Shown: positions 35,978-45,912 of the stretch, piece by piece
Layout: the number at the start of each line of letters is the position of its first letter
Position numbering within the stretch: the stretch's first letter is position 1
From: Leguminivora glycinivorella
Lineage: Eukaryota; Arthropoda; Insecta; Lepidoptera; Tortricidae
Direction of reading: 5' to 3'
Assembly (NCBI RefSeq): GCF_023078275.1
Contig: NC_062981.1
Location: forward strand, 22,064,846 to 22,128,845
DNA length: 64,000 bases
The notes under the pieces: model-generated
Told to the model about the DNA's origin: nothing
What the model saw: only the letters and a program-made list of their open reading frames with translations
Databases searched by the model: none
Made by a program: the position numbers and the translations under genes

Positions 35978-36290
35978 GAGGGCGCCGAAGACGCCCGGCT
36001 TAGGACCGCGTGCGTCGGGCTGCGTCCGACACTTTAAGTCAGAGGGCGCCTTCGGCGCCAGGCTTAAGGCCGCGTGCGACGGGCTTCGCTCGACACTTTA
36101 AGTTTGAGGGCGCCTTCGGCCCCCGGCTTAAGGCCGCGTACATCGAGCTTTGCTCGATACATTAAGTTAGAGGGCGCCTTCGGCACCCGGCTTAAGACCG
36201 CGTGCGTCGAGTTTCGGCGGACACTGTAAGTTTGAGGCGCCTTCGGGCCGGGAGTTTAGGACCGCGCGCATCGCCCGACACTTCTGTCGT
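35978..36290. repeat. GC-rich tandem repeat, 64-bp unit, five copies
   Basis: Units begin at 35978, 36042, 36106, 36170 and 36234 with GAGGGCGCC; the last is partly degenerate. Each unit has two inverted repeats (GGCGCCTTCGGCGCC and TCGGGCTTCGCTCGA type), so the array can fold as a series of hairpins. It stands out from the AT-rich surroundings and ends about 190 bp past the stop codon of protease gene A. Confidence 0.9.
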
Positions 36291-36480
36291 GATGAACAGT
36301 AGGAACAAATGTTTTGCATCTATAAACTTCGATAATTAAAGGACGTACGAAGGTAGTAATAAAGGTAGGTGGTGGTAGGTACCTAATGGTATTCAGAGTT
36401 CCGTAAAAACGTATTATGTATTTAAATAATTAATTTACATCTATAATCCATTGTAAAAAATCCGACATCCGTGTTGTTCA

Positions 36481-39400
36481 CTACATACGCTCGGCGAACC
36501 AAGGCACGAAGTAGCTGACTCGCGAGAAGCCGGCCGGATACCCTTGCTCGCAACCTCCGGCGTACGCGAAAGACGTGATACCGATCTGGAAGGTAAACAT
36601 ACATTAGAAAATTTTCGACTGATACCTCGGCGGTCGGGGTGGTGTAGCGGTTTACCACGTCAGCCGCGATAGCTGGAGACCCGAGTTCGATTCCCGGCTT
36701 CGCCACCAGTGGGCTTGATAGCTTTTTCTTTAGTGTATGGTATCTATTTCAGTTTATACGTTAGAAACTTAAATACCATACACTCAAGGAAAACCTAGCC
36801 GGGAATCAAAGAATAAAAATTGTTGAGTTGAAATTGGAGATTAATATTGTATTTTTTTATGAGATAGAAGGCAGAGGCATTTTCGCAAAAAAATACTCAA
36901 ATCCTTTTTTTCCAAAATAGGTAAAAATGCTTTTCCTACTCATTATCAGCCCTTTCGGTCCTACTAGGTATAAAAACTGTCCTAAATTTAATTTTTCTAC
37001 TTCGTTACCATTTTTCAAACACTTTGTACAGCGGTTACAAAGTGGAAAGTAAGCAAAATAATAGAAAATTTTGGCATCATCTTTTTGTCTCTTCTTTTTT
37101 GTCCAGGGTACGTAACCGAATGGCACAAACGCTTGTAGATATCTATCTCTATCGTACGTGCGCATTGGCGCGACAGAACCAGACTACCTTTCGCAGCGTT
37201 TCGTTTTCGTCAGAAATGCCATTCGGCCACGGCACCTGGATCAAAAGGGCTCGTGATTCTGAGTAGAAAAAAATTACCTACCTTAGAAACAATATTATTG
37301 GTGATTGTTCTAGCGAATAATTGTATTAAAATCAAATATACTCACCAGCTGATTGTTAAGGACCAGAGGGCCCCCAGAGTCTCCAAAGCACGTGGCGCCA
37401 GCGGGCCCAGTGGCCACACAGAGGGTGAAGTTTTTGATGCTCGCGTGGGCCGTGGGGTACGCGGTGCGGCATTGCTCGTTGGTGATGACCTGTAGGCTCG
37501 TGTGGGACAGGAACTGGTCTGTGGTGATGGGTGTGGCTGCAGAGGGCAGGATAGTATTAGGCAATTTTCAATCTAAATATATAAAAGAAGAACTGACTGA
37601 CTGACTGATCAACGCACAGCCCAAACCGCTGGTCCTAAAGATTTAAAATTTGGCACATAGGTTCCTTATAAGGGTCCCCCACATCTAGCGTCTCGCGAGC
37701 GTAGCGTCGGGCCAACTGTATGGAAAAAGACGCCGCGTCGACGTCGCGTCAGGCTTTGCCCATACAGTTGGCCCGACGCGACGCTCGCGAGACGCTACAT
37801 GTGGGGGATCCTAAAGTGTAGAGGAGCACTAAGAAAGGAAAGGGGGTGAAATGGGGATCCAAAGTTCAACGTCTGAATAAGATTACTTTTAGTACGCGGA
37901 TCAAGCTGCGGGAAAAAACTATCAGGTTAACATAAGCCTGAAAGAAGTCAGGTTATGAAAAAGCAATTAGACGTCGAAATGAATAGTATAGTGTGCAGGA
38001 AATCCAATTGTAAAAATTTTCTAAAGATCACCAGAAATATAACCTCTAGCGACCCACCGTACAAAAAATTTGCCAATCATATTATAAATATTAAATATTA
38101 TAGGACATTCTTACACAGATTGACTGAGACCCACGGTAAGCTCAAGAAGGCTTGTGTTGTGGGTACTCAGACAACGATATATATAATATATTTATTTATT
38201 TTATTTTATTTTATTTTGTCGATACGTTAACATGACATTACAGTGAGCTAATACGCCATGAAACTTAAATAACACATAACAACGTATAAAATTAGAAAGT
38301 TACAACACAATATAACACTAAGTACCTCACATTACAAAAGAGAGCCATTCGTTCTATTTACAACTTAGGAACACGTGAATCAGTAAGAGAACTCTTCAAA
38401 GAAATTAATATCTTAACTGTAGCTTCCCAATACATTTATGATAGTATAATTTATGTTGTTAAGAATTTAGACTGTTTCACTAAGAATTCTGATATCCATA
38501 ATTATAACACTAGAAACAAAAATAAGCTTGCCATAAAGAAGTTTCGTGTCCGTAAAGTACAGAAGTCATTTGTTGGGCAATGCATTCATTTTTATAATAA
38601 GTTACCTGACACTGCTTTGAGATTACCCCTCCCAGCTCTTAAGAACTACTTAAAAAAATCATTGATGTTAAAGGCTTATTACAGAGTCGAGGACTATTTG
38701 ACAGACAAACATGCATGGCCCGAACCAGAAACTACAAAAAACGAATAGCAATTAAAATAATTGTATTATGTATTATAGAGGACACAGTTCAGATAAGAAA
38801 GCACATCAAATATTTTATATTTTATGTTGTGTAGGTAAATTACATATTTAATGATATTGAGATTCATATTATCTTTTTCTTCTATGACAATTTGATATGT
38901 TTTCTCTGAAGAAGAACGACGTATTATTAAGCAATAATATAATTTATTGAAATTGATTTCCATAGAGTACCTAGTCTGTTCATATTCTTTGATGAATACT
39001 TTTGCATGTTAAATTGTATGTTGTTATTTAATGCATGTTAATTATAAGATGTAATGTTTTGAAAAGAAGTTGCCCGCCGAGTTTCTTGCCGGTCCCATAG
39101 TGGATACCCCCTCCCAACTGAGGGGGACTGAAATCTTCTCGAGGCTGAGGCGTAGGGTTAGAGCCGGCGTAGCTTTATTTGACGTTCATATGCGCATTGT
39201 AATATGCCTACTTGAAAAATAAATATTTCATTTTCATTTTCATTTTTCATTACACTCGATGGCCTAGCATCCTTTTCCTCACAAAACCTCAAGCATTCCT
39301 TTCTCACAGCCGCCCATCGCCATGCAATCAGATCGCACTCGGGTGTTGACGCCAAGAGCGCATTCAGTAGTGAGAGAGCACGCAGTAGTGGCGAGTTCCT

Positions 39401-42373
39401 TCGCGACACAGTTCGCGCAGCCGGCACCGCTAAAAGAACGCGTCGCCGAGGCCTGAGATCTATTCTGGAGACTCCCGTAACATACAGTCGCACGAGGCGG
39501 CTAACTAGTTCCGGGCAATCTGACTCTCCGCGCAGCACTCGACACGCAGTACCTAACAAACTAAAGGTCATTCTGACTTCCAATGAATTGTATCCAAGGG
39601 TTCCCAAGAGGTACTTGGTTAGATACAAAAGCGGGTAGTACCCATACATTTTTTTGTACAAAAACCTTAGGAAAGCTTTTTGCACTTTCTCGAGCATTAA
39701 CGAGTATGTGGATTCATACGGTAGCCATACAATCGACGAAGCCTCTAATTTGCTTCTAACCAAAGCGTTATACACGAGCTTGATGGCCAGTGGATCATTA
39801 AACTCCCGCATGTTACGGACTACAAACCCTAGTCTTCGATAGCAGTCGGCCACAAGAGACACTATGTGCTCGTGGAACGTGAGACGCGTATTGTCGCGTA
39901 TCGAAGACCACGCCTAGATCTTTAACTGAAAATACTCTATTTATAGTCTCTGATCCCAGAAAGTACTGCGCAAGTATTGGAGCCTGTGAGCGGCTGAAAG
40001 TACAGACACAACATTTGGCAGAATTGAAAAGAAGCCTGTTTTCCATACTCCACTGATACACCAGGTTGATGTCCGCTTGCAACGATTCACAGTAGTAGAT
40101 TAGAAAACATCCATGACTCAGGAACAACTATCTGTGCTTATCACACAAATAAATGCCCTTACCGGGATTCGAACCCGGGACCGTGGCGCAGCAGGCAGGG
40201 TCACTACCGACTGCGCCAGACCGGTCGACAATCATATATTTGAATCAATGTAATGTGTTCGATTTTCAAAAAAATTAAATTCAGCCCTGTTTTATATAGT
40301 GATAAAACAGGGCTGAATTTTATTTTTTTGAAAATCGAACGAATCAAAACAAAAGCAACTCAATTCTATTTAACGTAGATTCAAATTCCATCGGAGGTAT
40401 TTTGCCCTAATATTAGGACATTGAACCCCAGGACCCAGGAGGATAATGCTATAGTCTGGTTGTCATTCTTAAATTTCTTCAGGGTAAGCAATTTGTGAGC
40501 GCTCAGTTGTCTACAGTATAGAAATGCTAAATCACATTGAAGCAGTGCTACTTAGTAATTTGTATGATACTTACTTTCGCCCTTCCTTCCGAAGCCGGCA
40601 GTCTGCGCCCAGCTGCCGACGAATAGATCGTCACCGGAATACAGTCCAATTGGACGGATCACATCTGAAAATTATGTGTAGGTTTTATATAATTATTATG
40701 TCGACCAGCCTAGTGCCTTAATGACTGCCTTTAATGGTCTCTGGTTCAAATCTTGGTAAGAGCTTTCGTGTAATGAATAGGGATATCTGTTAATGAGCAA
40801 TGATTCATAATATCTATTTATTTATTTATTTGTTTGCGTAAAAAAAATGTTATATCAAAATGTGCGTGGAAGTTTTCGGCGGATGCGAGTTCTAATCGAG
40901 GCGAAATTCACTAATATTTCTGCCAGATAGACTTGACGTACCTCTACGTAACTGTCACTACTTATACACGAAGGTTACCTAGGTAACCATCACTCACCAG
41001 TATACGGAATCCAGTCAAATTTGAGTATAGCAACATCATTAACAAGGGTGTATACATTGAAGTCCTCGTGTGTCTCCACATCCGAATGGTGAACGTGGAT
41101 CCTGGTGCCGCCACTGAAGAGGAGTATGGAACCTAAGACCATTTCGAAGTCGGCGGCCGAGTTCCCGGGGGTCAGCTTGCAGTGAGCGGCGGTCACCGCG
41201 CGAGTGTTGGAGATGAGGGTTGACCCACAAGCGGAGATTTCAAGACTGTTTAACGTGATGACGAGACCGACCTGAGAACACATAAATTGAAATAGATATC
41301 ATACACGAAAGAAAAAACGACAAGGCCCACTGGTGGCCGAGCCGGGAATCGAACCCGGGTCTTCAGCTTACGCGGCTAACGTCATTATCACTAGACCACC
41401 CGCCCGCCGTGGTACCCGACGAAACGACGGGACGACGTGGTGCTGAAAACATAGGTCTGTTTGGAGAAAAAGGTAAAGAAGCATTGAGAGCTCGTGGCCT
41501 AGCGGCCAGAGCGTGCTTTCAATTTGGAGGTTCTAGGCAGGAGCTAGGTTAGAACGAGTATAGAGCGGTCGCTTTAGATAGGCCCGGGGATAGTGAACTA
41601 TTAGGTATGGAATTTAGATGATCAGCTTCAATAAATGTAACGGTATTCCCATTTCTATTGAATTATTTATTTCAGGGTTTCAGGTAGGTTGCTAGGTTGT
41701 GTGAGTCCAGGAATACATCCGGCCATGTCCGATTTTTTTCACATACACACTTAATTTTTAAAAAGTTCACTACGTCTTGCTACCCCACGGTTGCATAAGA
41801 AATCACAGCGGTAAACCCCAGTTGTTATATTTTTAATGCAAATCCGTGCATTCAAATTAACTCTGGAGGTCTAGAGAGGCGGGATCTACCACTTTACACT
41901 GCTAGTATTCCTACCAACTTAACAAACAATTAAATTCACAAAATTTACCTAACCCAAAAAAAAATGAACCGTAGACAAACTGATCAAAAAATACTTGCGG
42001 CGTTTTTGTTAACAATTGTTACCCACGGTACTCCTCTTTTTTTACCTCTCTCTCTTTTGACACTAGTTGAATAACATTATCGTTGAGATTCAATAAAGAC
42101 TATGTACTAACAAACGTACGTACAAACAATAGTAATAAGCATCCAGAAGAGGGTTAAAATACTCACTAAGTAAGGATGGTCGCCAAGATTAGCAGGCGTG
42201 CCTCCCACTAACCTGGCGCCATCGAAGTCCATAGCTTCTTCAGCCGCCTTCAGCCTCCTGGCCAGTGGGATCCCAACCTCCTCGTGGTAGTCCGCCACTA
42301 TTGGCGCCGCGAACTCCTTGCTGGGAGCCGCTCGCACCAGACCCACCAACGCCAGAGCTACCAGAAGTTTCAT
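36481..42373 (-). CDS. Secreted chymotrypsin-like serine protease, gene A (five exons)
   Basis: Exons on the minus strand are 42373-42167, 41271-40998, 40664-40575, 37536-37346 and 36585-36481, all with GT-AG introns and consistent phase, giving 288 residues. The protein has a signal peptide (MKLLVALALVGLVRA), a propeptide, and an activation site after Arg54 (GAR/LVGGTPA). The S1 catalytic triad is His99 (TAAHC), Asp148 (NDVAIL) and Ser244 (GDSGGP). The residue equivalent to 189 is Ala, not Asp, so it is not a trypsin; chymotrypsin-like or collagenase-like cleavage is expected. The likely role is dietary protein digestion in the midgut lumen (inference). It is paralogous to gene B. Intron 3 has grown by several transposon insertions. 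Confidence 0.92.
36622..36775 (+). mobile_element. tRNA-derived SINE (family 2), in intron 4 of gene A
   Basis: A tRNA-like head (GGTGGTGTAGCGGTTTACCA, then GAGTTCGATTCCCGGC) is followed by CCACCAGTGGGCTTG and a body ending near TATTTCAGTTTAT. The same body follows the head of the copy at 41281-41400 on the other strand. Confidence 0.7.
37115..37250 (+). mobile_element. MITE-like repeat with CCGAATGGCA ends (copy 1)
   Basis: It begins AACCGAATGGCAC and ends TGCCATTCGGCCACGG, near-complementary. The body has GTAGATATCTATCTCTATCG and TTGGCGCGACAGA, shared with 44190-44345. It lies in intron 4 of gene A. Confidence 0.65.
37565..37920 (+). repeat. Interspersed repeat interrupted by a foldback element
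   Basis: It starts with AAATATATAAAAGAAGAACTGACTGACTGACT-type sequence. The foldback at 37671-37812 splits it, after which it continues AAAGTGTAGAGGAGCACTAA and GGGGGTGAAATGGGG. Confidence 0.55.
37671..37812. mobile_element. Foldback MITE, almost perfectly palindromic
   Basis: The arms run from AGGGTCCCCCACATCTAGCG, through TCTCGCGAGCG and GGGCCAACTGTATGG, and back. It is non-coding and lies inside intron 3 of gene A. Confidence 0.8.
38090..38190 (-). mobile_element. SINE family 1, 3' half only
   Basis: It matches 1690-1785 (AGGACATTCTTACACAGATT, then CTTGTGTTGTGGGTACTCAG). The tRNA-like head is missing. Confidence 0.75.
38296..38748 (+). pseudogene. LINE ORF2 C-terminal fragment (Jockey-like)
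   Basis: The frame reads TLQKRAIRSIYNLGTRESV, then a block with HNYNTRNKNKL and QKSFVGQCIHFYNKLPD, then LKNYLKKSLMLKAYYRVEDY, and ends at a TAG (38746-38748). The R-A-x-R-x-I-Y, N-T-R-x-K and F-Y-N-x-L-P pattern is the usual C-terminal domain after the RT of insect LINEs. No RT domain is present, so this is a 5'-truncated copy. Its 3' UTR and tail run to about 39245. Confidence 0.8.
39005..39245 (+). repeat. LINE 3' UTR/tail (copy 1)
   Basis: It shares AAAAGAAGT, GCCCGCCGAGTTTCTTGCCG, GGCTGAGGCGTAGGGTTAGA and GCATTGTAATATGCCTACTT with 48565-48800 and ends in ATTTTC repeats. It follows the ORF2 fragment at 38296-38748. Confidence 0.85.
39255..40100 (-). pseudogene. LINE ORF2 fragment: end of reverse transcriptase and C-terminal domain
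   Basis: The first frame (to about 39900) gives SLQADINLVYQWSMENRLLF, SAKCCVCTFSR and VKDLGVVFDT, the RT region after the catalytic aspartates. The frame then shifts near 39890 and continues SLVADCYRRLGFVVRNMREF, VYNALVRSKLEASSIVW, then a C-terminal helical domain. It is 5'-truncated against the SINE at 40102. It belongs to the Jockey-like group and is in the opposite orientation to the neighbouring LINE piece. Confidence 0.82.
40102..40227 (-). mobile_element. SINE family 1, tRNA-like head and part of body
   Basis: The minus strand begins GACCGGTCTGGCGCAGTCGG and has the B box GGTTCGAATCCC. It ends at TGGATGTTTTCTA, next to the LINE fragment. It lies in intron 3 of gene A. Confidence 0.8.
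40257..40340. repeat. Near-perfect 84-bp hairpin
   Basis: The arms GTTCGATTTTCAAAAAAAT and AAATTCAGCCCTGTTTTATA pair with their complements, separated by a few bases. It lies next to the SINE in intron 3 of gene A. Confidence 0.8.
41281..41400 (-). mobile_element. tRNA-derived SINE (family 2), in intron 1 of gene A
   Basis: The minus strand has GGTGGTCTAGTGATAATGAC and GGGTTCGATTCCCGGCTCGG, followed by CCACCAGTGGGCCTTG. The matching place in intron 1 of gene B (about 57342) has no SINE, so it inserted after the duplication or was lost cleanly. Confidence 0.75.
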
Positions 42374-42407
42374 GTTTGATTGATTGAAACGTTTTTCTCT
42401 GCAGCCC

Positions 42408-42415
42408 TTTTTATA
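42408..42415 (-). promoter_or_regulatory. TATA box of protease gene A
   Basis: TATAAAAA on the minus strand ends about 35 bp before the ATG at 42373, leaving a very short 5' UTR. The same box lies in the same place in gene B. The sequence around it (CCGATTGG, then the box, then GGGCTG) is conserved in both copies. Confidence 0.75.
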
Positions 42416-42436
42416 CCAATCGGCTTTGAAGAATAT

Positions 42437-42485
42437 GATAGGAAGTAGTAATTATTAGATTAGGTATTATCAAGATAGCAAGATA
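42437..42485. promoter_or_regulatory. Cluster of GATA motifs upstream of gene A
   Basis: Four GATA/TATC motifs lie at 42437, 42468, 42474 and 42482. GATA factors drive many insect midgut genes, so a role in gut expression is a reasonable inference. Gene B keeps only two of them (58548 and 58577). Confidence 0.4.
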
Positions 42486-42627
42486 GCAATCCGGTGATTA
42501 GGCCTACTGACAAAAACAGGAAAAGATCTAAATTACGATTGAGATATTCATGACTAGCGACGGAGGGGAGTGAAGTATTAGTTATTCCACATTTCAAATA
42601 ATGCATAATTAAGTCGTTCTTGAGATT

Positions 42628-42760
42628 TTTTTTATACCACGTCAGTGGCAAACAGGTATATGGTCCGCCTGATGGAAAGCGGTCACCCTAACCTATGGAC
42701 GCCTGCAACTCAGAGGTGTCACATGCGCGTTGCCGACCCATTAGAAATATTTAGTAATGT
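42628..42760 (+). repeat. Interspersed repeat, second copy of 21744-21900
   Basis: TACCACGT, GTGGCAAACA, GGTCCGCCTGATGGAAAGCG and GCGTTGCCGACC are in the same order. It is absent at the corresponding place upstream of gene B. Confidence 0.65.
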
Positions 42761-43131
42761 GTCAGACAGACGGGATCCTTTTGTACCTTTTTAAAACAGA
42801 ACAGAACCTTTTAAAAAAAGATAGTAGGTATGACAGAGCAGCAGGCGACTTTGTTTTACATAATTTTTAAGAAAAAAAAACCGCCGCTTTTGAGGTTCTG
42901 GTGTATGTAGAAATGTGTAGGTAATTTTTAAAACTGCTTTTAATATAAATCTTTGATTATTTGATGGAAACAAATTTAATGAATATACGTATACCGTTAA
43001 GGTTTGAGGAGTTTCCTCAATTCCTCATTAATCCGATATCCGATTACATATAAGAAATCGAGCTTGACAGAATTTGACTTGAAAACTCAATATGTAAGCA
43101 TAACAAAGAGAACAAATCTCCTAACAAATAA

Positions 43132-43625
43132 ATGTCACTATTCTGAACTTAAATGCATGCTGTTATTATAAAAATACACGAAAGTCACTATAAGTGTGCC
43201 CTTCAGATTTGAGGAGTTCCGTTCTGATCTTCATCAGCAGTTCCACTGCACCAAATGTCACTGTTCTGGACGTAAGTGCATGCTGTTCTTATAAAAATGC
43301 CAAAGTCACTATAAGTGTGCCGTTCAGATTTGAGGAGTTCCATTCTGATCATCATCAGAAGTTCCACTGCACCAAATGTCAATGTTCTGAAAGTAAACGC
43401 AAGCTGTTCTTATAAAAATACCAAAGTCATTATAAGCGTGCCGTTCAGATTTGAAGAGTACCGTTCTGATCTTTATCAGTAGTTCCACTGCACAAAATGT
43501 CACTGTTCCGTACGTAAATGCATGCAGCATGCTGTTATTATAAAAACACAAAATTCACCATATGTATTCCTTTCAGATTTCAGGAGTTCCCTCGATTTCT
43601 CTACTACTACTGATAAAAATGGGAC
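43132..43625. repeat. Tandem repeat, about 122-bp unit, four copies
   Basis: Units start at 43132, 43255, 43376 and 43497 with ATGTCACTGTTC-like sequence. Each contains CATGCTGTTMTTATAAAAA, then AGTCACTATAAGTGTGCC, then TTCAGATTTGAGGAGTTCC. They diverge by several percent. The array is not seen in the paralogous flank upstream of gene B. Confidence 0.85.
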
Positions 43626-44071
43626 CAATCTGTATGCCTATACATTCGATCAAAAAAAAATTCAAAATCAGCAAAGGCCTTATTCGACATACATCCATTT
43701 CCCCTGTGCTGATCTCTTTTTCAGAATTTTCCGTAATCATATAAAAATGTAAAATAAATAAATAGTCAATATTAAATTATAGTATTTTATTTATGCCACA
43801 GTTTGAGGCAGAGACGAAAATTGACAATAAAGACGTCGCGAGTATTGTTTGTTGTCTTATTATCAACATATGGACGAAACATGTGACAGGTGCTGTTTTG
43901 CACCAATATTACATCTTATCGAGAATCTTCCGATTGATTAGGTAATCCTATTATACTCGTATTAATTACTTATAAACTATCATTATTAGAAGATTTCGCT
44001 TTTAGGTCACTTCCGTGACATGTTTTGGGAAGTTAATATCGAGCAGTTGGATAAACCTTGACTAATCGTAT

Positions 44072-44420
44072 TCAGGAACATTTAATCATTTTAAATTTTG
44101 TTCTGTACAGATGGTGTTTTTTTTACGCACTAGTACGAGAAGTGGTTCATTATATCCCAGGTCGAAACTTCGGAGGCTCATCAGGGTGGCTAGCCGAATG
44201 GCACAATCGCTCACGAAACGCTCACGAAACGAAGCGCTAGTAGATATCTATCTCTATCGCGCTTGCGTATTGGCGCGACAGAGCCAGCGGCGTATCGCTT
44301 TCGTTTGGCGTCGGAGAAATGCCTTTCGGCTACGGGGCCTGTACTGAAAAACCTCGTACGATACACGTGCGAAAAGGAAATTCGTAACTCGTGTCGATTT
44401 AAAACTCCCTTTACGCACTT
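44072..44420 (+). repeat. Composite repeat insertion absent from the paralogous region
   Basis: The outer parts resemble 1220-1390 (CAGATGGTG, GGTCGAAACTTC, ACGATACACGTGCGAAAAGG, AACTCGTGTCGATTTAAAA). The middle (44190-44345) is a second copy of the CCGAATGGCA repeat at 37115-37250. The segment is missing between 63583 and 63590 in the other duplicate. Confidence 0.6.
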
Positions 44421-44497
44421 ATATTTGTGGACAGTTTAAGTAGTAGGTAATTGTGGAAAAGTTATGTCACGCGCCATAATGAGATGGGCGATTTTTA

Positions 44498-45392
44498 GGG
44501 TTCCGTACCAAAAACCGCGCCTCACCGTTACCGTGGGCCTCAGTCAATCTGCGTAAGAATGTCCTATAATATTTATTTATTTATTTAAAGGTACAACAGG
44601 AACCCTTATGGTGGGACTCTTTCCGTCTGTCCGTCTGTCACATTGTTAAATATCTCGAGAACTAAGTACTTACGATATCGATATGAAATTTGGAGTAGTT
44701 ATAAACATTGTGAACCTCTACAAGTTCAAAGTATTTTTATTTTATTAATTAATATAAATGATAGAAAATGGCCAAAATGAAAGGGGGGGGGGCAAACTGA
44801 AAATTTCAGGTAACTAGGTCATGTGGGGTATCGTTAGAAAGAGCTCAAATTGTACATATCAAAACTTTTAATATGTTTAAATGTGTTTAAAGGAAAATGT
44901 AAAAAAAAAATACCCCCCCCCCCCCCCCCCCCGCCCCCTTATCTCTGGAGTTTACCAACATAAATTTATGATATTTTCACCAAACATGGCTATTATAATG
45001 AATATTAGAGGAGAAATAAAATTATTCCATAAAAATCATCTTCCATACTAGTTCGCGCGCATTAGTTTACTCAATTTGCCGATAGATGTCGCTGTACGTT
45101 GAACGCTCATTTCCTACATCGCGTTTTTTCCTGATATAATGAGGTCGATTCAGGAGCGTCCTTGTGACATGTCGTAAGTCGTAAACTATTGAAGTCGAAT
45201 AGTCTTGATTTTATTTGGACGTTGTCTAACAATAAAATTGTATATTAAAATATTACTTGTTATGTGGGAAATTGAGTCTTGAGGGATTTAGTCAAATCTG
45301 TAGAGTTCTATGAATAACATTTTGATCATTCAACTATTGAAAGTTTGTATGGAACCCTCGAGCGAGTCCGACTCGCACTTTACCGTTTTTTT
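44498..45392 (+). repeat. AGGGTTCCGTACC interspersed repeat (copy 2), with known insertion site
   Basis: It starts AGGGTTCCGTACC after ATTTTT and ends TCCGACTCGCACTTTACCG with a T-run. The paralogous locus near 63955 reads GATGGGCGATTTTTTAATTA without it, which fixes both ends. A SINE family 1 fragment (44517-44588) and a long C-run (about 44912-44931) lie inside it. Confidence 0.75.
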
Positions 45393-45513
45393 TTAATTTC
45401 CAGCGTAAGATTTCGTCGCTCAAAAGTCCGTATGGAAAATGGCGAAAATCTAATTTAAGTAAAAATACGAGAAAAAATGTGGAAATCTAGTGGTAACCGT
45501 TCTGTGAGGAAAC

Positions 45514-45631
45514 AAGAACAGGAACAAATATCTGTCTATGTTCGTCACACAATTATTTAATGCCCTTACCGGGATCTAACCCAGGACCGCGGCTTAGCAG
45601 GCAGGGTACTATAAACTACGCCAGACCGGTC
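45514..45631 (-). mobile_element. SINE family 1, diverged copy
   Basis: The minus strand begins GACCGGTCTGGCGTAGTTTA and has a damaged B box (GGTTAGATCCC). It faces the copy at 45787-45912 head to head. Confidence 0.75.
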
Positions 45632-45662
45632 CTCTAAGTGTAAGTATATGGCTAAAAATGTA

Positions 45663-45753
45663 CAGTCAGCCAAAAAAGCGGTTTACCACTTTTGGACCTT
45701 ATGTGTTTGAAATAGAATCGGAAAGTGTGGTAAACCACTTTCTTGGCTGACTG
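45663..45753. mobile_element. Foldback MITE with CAGTCAGCCAA ends and TA target
   Basis: The arms CAGTCAGCCAAAAAAGCGG and their complement pair over about 35 bp. TA flanks both ends (45661-45662, 45754-45755). It sits between two head-to-head SINEs. Confidence 0.8.
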
Positions 45754-45786
45754 TACTAACATTGAAAATAGGTACGTATAATGTCG

Positions 45787-45912
45787 ACGACCGGTCTGGC
45801 TCAGTCGGTAGTGACCCTGCCTGCTAAGCCGCGGTCCTGGGTTCGAATCCCGGTAAGGGCATTTATTTGTCTGATGGTTCCTGAGTCATGGATGTTTTCT
45901 ATGTATATAATA
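45787..45912 (+). mobile_element. SINE family 1, head and part of body
   Basis: GACCGGTCTGGCTCAGTCGG (A box) and GGTTCGAATCCC (B box) are followed by GGTAAGGGCATTTATTTG. It is cut at ATGTATATAATATA by the tail of the LINE at 45913-47600. Confidence 0.85.

Noticed and set aside
37353..37604. Plus-strand open frames opposite protease exons (also 56140-56538 and 57036-57404)
   Set aside because: They are antisense shadows of protease exons 2 and 4. The minus strand has splice sites, a catalytic triad and paralogue conservation.
44912..44931. A long C homopolymer as a functional element
   Set aside because: It lies inside an interspersed repeat that also has a shorter C-run at the same place in its other copy (about 21034). 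It is most likely slippage or a sequencing artefact.
45787..45870. Functional tRNA genes at this and five or more similar places
   Set aside because: A and B boxes are present but acceptor and anticodon stems do not pair, and the sequence continues into a shared SINE body. They are SINE heads.
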